From Gyrodactylus bullatarudis (lineage: Eukaryota > Platyhelminthes > Monogenea > Gyrodactylidea > Gyrodactylidae): a stretch of DNA of 64,000 nucleotides. The translations under genes and the position numbers were made by a program. The stretch spans positions 362,236 to 426,235 of the forward strand of contig SSNU01000132.1 in the NCBI GenBank assembly GCA_012064415.1. Direction: 5' to 3'. Below, in pieces: positions 27,301-36,300 of the stretch (positions are counted from its first letter, which is position 1; the number at the start of each line of letters is the position of its first letter). The notes below the pieces were generated by a model. It did no database searches. It was not told the DNA's origin and saw only the letters and a list, made by a program, of their open reading frames with translations.

Positions 27301-30300
27301 ATATTTCAAATCTCGAGTTAGCGCTAAATTCTCAATTTTTTGAACATTGGTTTGAAACATTTTGCTGATTTTTAGTATCACGATTAAACAAAGAAATCAA
27401 ATATTTTGAGGAATACCCCATCATCGTGGGAAGATTGAATTTTGATTTTTTGAATATTTTGCCTACTTGATTCAAGATCCCTGAAAAATGCCAAGTCTTT
27501 ATGGTGATAATCGGTTTTCTTGTCTAATCGTGATCCTAAAAACCACCTTATGATCAAAATTTAAAACTTTACATAATTATTTTATTTCAAATCTTTTTCT
27601 CGAGTATCCCGAAAAATTAAACAAGAAGAATAAATTTAAATAAATTCTGCCCAACTTTATGACATATTTCCACAATAAAAAAATCTAATGTTTGTAACAA
27701 ATTAATTTTTTCTCCCCTGTACAATATAATACTACTATATAAGAATGATGGTGTGTATCATGAAAGAATCAAAGGTAGGAATATTATTTTTAATCCTCTT
27801 AGAAGAGATTAAAGAGAAGAGGATGATATTCTCCATTGGATAGACTTGAATCCCTTCTATTACGAGATGATCAAGTTCAATATCCATGTATTAGAAAGTT
27901 GTTCTTCAGAAAAAGCATATCAATACAATTAGTTTTAATGATTAGAATAACAATATCAACATTTTCGATAACTTTGATATCCAGCATTTTCTCTCAAACT
28001 TAACTCTTGAAACCTTTAAAATTAAAAAAAAACTAAACCAAAGTCAAGGCAGATATTGTAAAACGACGTAGATACAGTGGACAGCAGAAAATTGACCAGT
28101 TTATGGAAAGGCAGACAATCCCCTTTTTTTCCCCTCCCCTAGTGTGGGTTAAAATACAATCACGAAATGGACCAATGGAAGCCAGGGAATATTTTGAATT
28201 GTAATAGTATTTAAATGTTACCGAGGTAGAGTCTGAATAGACCCGGTGAAATATAACGTTTATCACTCAAATATACGCTAGTTTTCTCTAATCTTCCTTA
28301 TGAGTTTAGAACCGAACTACGATTAGTTTTAATGATTAGAATAAAGGTAGAAATAGTCTCTTTATTGGGATAATACTGCTTTTAAACAACTTTTAACATG
28401 TTATAGAAAAAGTTATGATTTGAACACCATTCAATTAAAAAAAGTAAAAATTAAAGCATGATGCCAAAATTTAATCTTCTATCTCAACATTAAACAACTT
28501 GGTATTCATCTTGAAAAATTCCGTTCAAATTCCTGTCAATAAAGACTTTATTCAAAGATTTTTTGAAAGTCTTTAGGGTTATCATAGGTTATGCGAAGGA
28601 CGTGGAATCAGAATATGGGCTTTAATTTGGCCTAGTTTGCACAGTATCTTGAACACATTGTGCTTGACTCAGAAGCATGAAAAAATCGTTGAATGAAGTC
28701 CTTATTGATTAGAATTTGAACGGAATTTTTCGAGATGACTCCAAATTGTTCAATGTTGACATAGAACATGAAATTTTGGAAAAGTGGTTTAATTCTCTAT
28801 TGAATTGTGTTCATAACTGTAAATTTAAAATTTTGTTAATAGCATAAGTAAATGAAGTCATTTTACAAAAAATCTTATTTAATCTGAAAGAGAATCTTTA
28901 GAACCGTTTAATTTTACTATAAATTACGAATCTAAGACCAATTTGTTCAGATAATTTCGTCTAAGGACCTTCTCTAAATATTTTTTAGCAACACGGTGCT
29001 ACTTATGGGCGTGATTGTTATAATCATGAATGAAGGCCCTAGGGTGGAATTTTTAACCTCATATTAGTACCAAATTTTCTGATAACTATTATCAATTCTA
29101 AGCATTATTTTGTATTGAAGCATAAGTCGAAAATGTTTTGCATTATTTTTTTTTTCTTGTCCATTTAATGGATTTCTTAAGTTTTATCTTCAAAAATAGT
29201 AATCTTATCATCAAGAGGGCCTTCATGGTGAGTTTCGTTGTTTTATCAATGGATATTTTGGGAATTATGACATAATGGAGAATGACTTTCACGCTTTAGA
29301 AATTTACAAAACATAATCTGAGTACTAAATCTGGAAGAAAAAAAATTTAACCCTAGTCTAGTATACACTGTTATCTACTAAAATAACAAATATTAATTTT
29401 TTTAATTTTGACAAATTTTCCTTTTTTCAGTCTTTAATCTCAAAACTTTGGTTGGTTGAAAAAATTTTCATCAAGTCAATCTCTGGGCTAAATTAGAAAT
29501 CTGAGGGCCAGCATTTCGTAAAATGATATTACAAGCTAAAATTGCAGGTTACTTACAATATTATTTAAGATATTAGTTTCAATATTCACGAAAATGCTGG
29601 TGGGTTTCAATGGTCAAAGTAAAATTTATACTAAACCAATTCTTTGGAATTTTTGAGGAAATAAATATAAATTATTGAAATACATACCATATATCAAGAT
29701 GAAGCCAGTCTAGGTTTGGATCTTCGAGGTCGCTGAAATAGGAAAAGAGAAATTTTAATGAATCACATGAGTCATGAGTAAATATGAATTTAATATCTAT
29801 TTATTTATCTCAACAAAGAAAAAAAATCTTTTAGAGGGAAAATAAATTCGATTTTAAATTCAATAAAAGCTTGTCATAAAGAATGAACATTACAGAAGAT
29901 GAAATCTTCACTATTGATATTGATAAATCTTACAAGCAGATACAAAAAATAAGAATAATTTTCAGAGTTGAAACAAGTAGGAAAAGACTCCTTGTAAAAA
30001 TGCTAATCAAGTTGATAGAAATATCTTCGGGAAAAAATGTAGTTCCAAAGTGTATTTCTAGCTTTTTTTCTCTCAGAAATAGATTGATGATTTCATTCAA
30101 TAACAGAAATGACAACTTTCATGATCTAAAAAACTAATCAAATCAGTTAATTACAAGTTTTTAAGAAATACAGTACTAAGATATAAGAAGAAAGAACATC
30201 AAAGCTCTAGAATAAATTAAATTCTCAAAGAACGGGTTTTCTCAAAAATTAGTTTTGAGCTCAGCTACCAATTTTATATGGATATTTAATATTATAAGAA

Positions 30301-33300
30301 GATATCAGATTATTTCAAAAATAAAGATCTCTATCTCGTCAGTAAGATTCTGGAGAATTCTAATTTTCAGAATGGTTCTAAAAAATTTAAATCTTATTAT
30401 TTTTGACTTCTTGTAAATTTCAACAAATATTAACTTAATTTTCACTTTTTTACAGCAAAATCAGATTTTCTGTTGTTTAATTTTTTTATAAAATTTGGGC
30501 AAGATTTATTCTCGTTCTTATTTTGAAGAATCCTACTCATCAGTGCTCATACTGTTTTTGTAGGTTATCTCTAACCTTTCTCATACCTTTCTCAGTTCTG
30601 ATATTCAGTTCAAAATTATATTGGAATACAAGTTCACATAAGAATGAAAGAAGTACGGAATCAAACTAACCTGGGAATTGAATAGTAATCATCCTTATCT
30701 CTCTAATATTAAGCCAGATTTTCTATTTAAATGGACGACGTGAGTTACTAGAATTTTCTTGGCCTGAGATTTTATATACATCCCACTCTGGACTAGAAAT
30801 CAGTGAATAAGTTAAATTTTCTGATTGATTTGAAGACAAAACTAGATTCAGAGGATTAGGCTATGCAAGACATTTCTAATCACATTTTTATAATGAACTT
30901 ATTGATTAAAAACGATAATAGTCAAGGTAAAATAATGAAAGGATAATGAGAAGAGCTTGTATTCCTCTAATCAAGTATCTCAGACAGTATTTGACTGAAA
31001 TTATTCTTTAATTAATCAGATTTTTTCCCTCATCTGATTTATTTGGGGATTAACTTTTATTTAATTACACTTTTACGTTGCAGGAATGTTTGATTTGAAG
31101 ATAATTAGTAACACAAGAAAGATACTGATTTTCAGTAAATATCAATCCTATTGTATTCCCTAGAATTACAGTAATCGAATATATTGAAACAGAGAATTTA
31201 ATTTTCTGCAAAGATTTGTTGTCAGAAGCTAGAGGTGATTAAGGAAATTACATCAGGAGATTATAATCTCGGAATCTGATTTTTCCAAACAAAAAAATAC
31301 ATCTGAATTACATGATGTAGCAAAATCAAGTCAGAATTGTATTTTTAAAAAGTAAAATTCACCACAGAGTTAGTTCAAAAATCTCATCCAAGAATCAGGT
31401 TGAAATGCGAAAATTTTTGTATGTTAAAACATTAAATCCACGGGAGATAACCCATTATATGCTATTCCTAAAATTCTAGTTTTTCCACCGTCTAGAGATA
31501 ATTCAGCGGAATTCCTGGAGGACATGAATTTAATTTTTTATATGTGCTAAGGCTATCAAGTTTGAAATTATTCTTTCAATAGTAAAATATATTTTTTTAA
31601 AGGTATATGGTAAGCATGGTTAGATCCAGATAGCATAAAATGATTAATAAAATTTCCTAAAGAAAAATCATGTAAATTCCGTTTAGTGTTCGTTTCATAA
31701 AAGAACGCATTTGTATCAAATTACATATTTATTTTTACATGGTAACAAAAAATAGGAAATTAAGTAGTAGAAACTATAAATGCATTGCTCAATTAATTTT
31801 AGTCTTTTTTCAATCAATATTTCAAATGAGAAAAAAATCCAGCTGAGTTATTTGATATCTGAAATAATTGTGTGTGGGAGAATATGAATTTATGAAAGAA
31901 AATCATCACGGTATAATTATCAAATACTATATGTACATTATTGGTTATAAGGTAAAAACAAGATTAGCTGATCGACATGGATGAGCAATTAAGTCATGTA
32001 ATGATGAAAAAACGATAAATAAATGAGAGGATTTTAGCTTCAACTAGAGCTCAAGATATATTCCCTTGATGTAAAGCTATTTTCACGAAAAACTCAATAT
32101 TTTTCTCTTGAAAAAGTATATTTTTTGAATTCCACGATGGAATGAGCTGTTGAAATTTTAAAAACTCAATCTGGCCAAAATTAGACTACTTTTGAATTTC
32201 GAAAATGCGCCAAATTTCTAAGTTTGAACTCGATTTTTTTAACGATTCAAAGCGATTCGATAAAAATATTTCAGACGAGATTGTGAGAAACTCTTTATTT
32301 TCAATAAAAAAGGTTCAAATTTTAGATTATTTTCTTACGCGATGATTGCAAAATTTTAACGGTTCGATTTTTCCGCAAAATTATTGAAATTTCGTCAACT
32401 TCTTCAGGCGAATTCAAATTCTTTGTCTAATTTTTATCAGTATTTTACTTTTATAAATCTTGAACTCAAACGTTTAAAAAAAAAGTGGAAATTTGTACTC
32501 TGGAGCAAAATTCAAAAATAGCCTAATTTTGGTCTGATTGAATATTTTCAGAATTTTTTTCAAACTTGAACAACTGGTCATGTGCTCAACTGTGCCCCCT
32601 TTTCGAAAGAAAATTTGGCTTAATTTATCGTTTTTTTATCTATGGAAATTTGATGTAATATAAGCTCAAAAGAATAGCTTACAATCTAAATTTTTCATCC
32701 CAAATAGGAGATACGGTGTTTTCCTTCACCTGAGTTGCCTTCATTAAACGAACGGGAATCTGAGAATCAATACTAATGTTTGAAATATTCTTCACATCGA
32801 GATAATGATTTTGATTTGTTTCCAATTGGCCACTCCTAGAGGAAGGGTTGGTAATTTTGAAGCTTTGATTTGGACTCTGAGTTTGGGAGCTGCATCCAGA
32901 ACCAGAGGCAGAATTCACCACTGGTCCGGTATTATTTGTTCCATTTACTCGACGGTAGAGGTTCTGGCCAAATCTCTTTATGGAGGAACGAGCAGTACGA
33001 CTCCTGAAACCACTCGGTTGAGGCTGTTGATCCTGGTTTTCATTGAAAAATTGCAATGTAATCGGGGTATTATTTGGAGATAGTGATTCCCGAGAGCTTT
33101 TTTGCATTGCTGCAATGCCAGCTGAGGCAGATGGAAGTATCGATGTCAAGGATCCTTTTATTTGACGTCCTGGGATTATACCAAGAATACAATACGGGTC
33201 ACTATAGCCTGAATTTGAAAAATTAGTTATCTTGGACCATTCATGTTAAAAATTCAAGGATGATTTCCTCATTCTATCCATTCTATTTTGGACATTTTGG

Positions 33301-36300
33301 AGAATGAGCTAGAGAATGTAAAGAAATATACTGGATTCTATCTCATAGCTTCATCTAAAGACATCAAAGAAAAATTATTCCTATTTCCAAATTTTAATAA
33401 CAACTCTAATTTTGATCTCGCTGTTGTTAAGAAGGAAAAATATTTTAATATATTTCTCACCAAAGACAATACAGTATTAAAGTTTTATAAATGCAAGGAA
33501 TAAAGATTTCAAAACACATTAAGATATTGAATGAAGGATGAAAAAGAGGATTAATTTCCAAATGTATTCCTTTCTAAAGGAGAATGAGGAAAGCTTACCA
33601 TCAGCATCTTTTGCTTCAAGATCTCTGGCCTGGATGATATGGGCATTAAGAACAACAATCGGAGGCTAAAGGAAGGAAGGATATTTCTAATTTCATTTTG
33701 TCTTTAGCTGTATTAGAAATTTATCTCAAAGGTTTTTAAATATCAGTGTAATACAAGTTAGTTACAAAAAAAATCTCGACCAATCAGAGAGCTTGAATCA
33801 TTCGAACCAATAAGATTCAAGAATTTTTGATATAGATTAGATATTAGAACTTAGATATTGATTATGAGATTTCAATTATGAATTTCTCATTCGAGAGTTG
33901 AAAAAGAATATTTCTATTTAATCCAATAACATAATCAATTTTATCAAATTAGTAAGGAGAGAATATTGATTTTTTGAGCGAAGATTTTTCCAAACTTGAT
34001 CTAAATTATTTTATGAACTTTTTAGTTTGGAAAAAACGAACGAATTTTTTGAATAATCTTTTAAGACTTTATTTACCTGTCTTCTAGGCTCAATAAAAAT
34101 AATTGGAAAGAAATTTTTCTATGAGAAAATGGGAACGATCAAATAAAAGGTATCAGTACTCTTTAATTTCATTGATCAATGGTTTCAGGCTCTCTGATTG
34201 GTCGAAATTTTTTTGATTTTACTTTATATACCGGGTACTATATTGGGCAGAGATGGAAAGAAAGCGGGTACTTCACCTGTATATCATTGCTATTTATGCA
34301 TATCAAATTGAACATTAATTATAAAAAATTAGATGTTGTACACAATTATATATTGTTTGTTTAAACAACCAAAAATACACTGGTTTGAATGATCAAGTAA
34401 ACATCTTATGAATCATGGCGTCATGGAAAAAGGTTTTCACGATCCCGATGGAATACGATAAGTTTCAGTCCTTTATGATCGCAACGGAGATGCTGATGAA
34501 TTCGAGAAAGGTGCCCGAGAAGGAAAGGGTCACAGAGTTTTTCGCAAGGTGTGACACAGAATCCACGGCGTTCCTACCAAGGTTGTTCAAGAGCTCAGAG
34601 TTGCTGGTCTAGAGGGCGTGGACCGAATTTAAAGGATGTATAGCCAACAAAATCAAGCCCAAAGGCTATGTGAGAGCGGCTAGACTGGAGTTTCATAAAA
34701 TACGGCAAAATGGTCTGCCGCTGGATGAATACTTTGTTAAGCTCAGAAGAGAGGCGGCAATTGCTGAACTGCCTGAACTATGCATTGAAAATCAACTCAT
34801 CTGGGCTCTGGATAGCAATAAGATCAGAGCGAGACTCACTGACGAAGAGAAGACGACCACGCTTGACAATCTTGAGGCCCTTGCAATTGCACAAGAGCAG
34901 TTAATCAGAAATAAGGAATTGGTCAAGGAAAATGGCGCAACAGCAGCACCAGCGGAGACTAATGTGATCAGAGCAAGGCAACCGTTCTGTAAATTGCACA
35001 AAGTGTATGAGAATCACCCACAATGTCGCAAGAAGATGGTGAGATGCTTCAAATGCCAGCAGCTCGGGTACTACCAGATTGAAGGCAAGGCGGGGGAAGT
35101 AAATTCTGGTTTAGTGACGCAAGACCAAACAGCCTGCATTGTACTCGCCATTATGCTCTTTAAAATATCTTGAGATTGAGATTGGTATCTTCCGAGAATG
35201 TTAGGAGACATCCCTAGGGTGGCAGAGTTCAAGGACGACATCCTAATTGGAGGAATTGACGGGGCGGAGCACGATGCTACGTATGCCAAGGTGTTGAACA
35301 GACTCAATGAACGGAACTTCAGTATAAGTCCTCAAAAACTGCAATACAAGAAGACGGAGATTCGATTCATGGGATTTGTAATCAGTGAAAGAGGTCTACT
35401 TCCGGACTCTGAGCGAATGAGCAAATTGACGAAGCTGGCAAACCGAACAACAAGTCAGAGCTTCAGAGTCTCCTGGGAGCGTACCAGCACTATGGAATAT
35501 TTTGCAAGGACTACTCCATGAAGCCAGCAAGGGTATTCCGGCTGTTGAAAAAGGATGTGCCATGGAGATGGACCGAGGAACACACCCATACGATTAAAGG
35601 AGTCCTTGCTGACATTGCCAGAGGCATACTCAAACCTTATGATCAAGGTCGCAACCTGGTACTCAGCACAGACGCATCGGGAAACGGTCCTATCGTATGA
35701 TGTCGAAATGAAGGAAGTTGTGGGGTATGGCAGCAGGTTGCTCAAAGAAGCGGAACGACGGTACTCGAACATTGAAAGGGAAGCCCTGGCCATAGTATAT
35801 GGGGTCAGGAAATTCTACCGGTACTTGATCGGAAGGAAATTCACAATCCAGACGGTCCATGACCCTCTACAGCACATCTTAACGAAAGATACGGAGAACA
35901 GAAGAATTTCATCACGGTTGGATGGGTGGAGACAGTGGCTATCGATGTTCAATTTTGACATCAAGTACAGAGAAGGTTCACTCATGGCGCTACCAGACGC
36001 TCTGTCAAGGGTCAATTTGTTGGACGAGCCAGACTTCATTGATGACATCAAGGTACTGCCAGTTGTCAACACACTGCAAGATCTCACGGAGCTTACTAAG
36101 GTGGTGGATTGGATAAGAACCCTGGATGACGGGATGTACCGGACCTTAGCCAAGCAGATCCAAGATGGCTGGAAGAAAAGGGTGAAAGGACTGGAGCAGT
36201 ATGAGAAGGTGACGGATGAACTCGAAGTAGAGGACCAAATTGTGTATCGGTGTGACTGAGTTGTCGTCCCCGAGCAGCTCAGACAAAGGGTCCTGAAAAT

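Larger units (their letters stand above)
20011..29687 (-). other. Munc13-like intron 7 (9.7 kb)
   Basis: The intron contains a decayed MITE copy (23270-23870), the hAT-like pseudogene (25785-26958) and a palindromic repeat near 27290-27560. A sequence at 23090-23230 also occurs near 19125-19320 as a dispersed direct repeat. No host exon is required here, because exons 7 and 8 join in frame. Confidence 0.6.
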
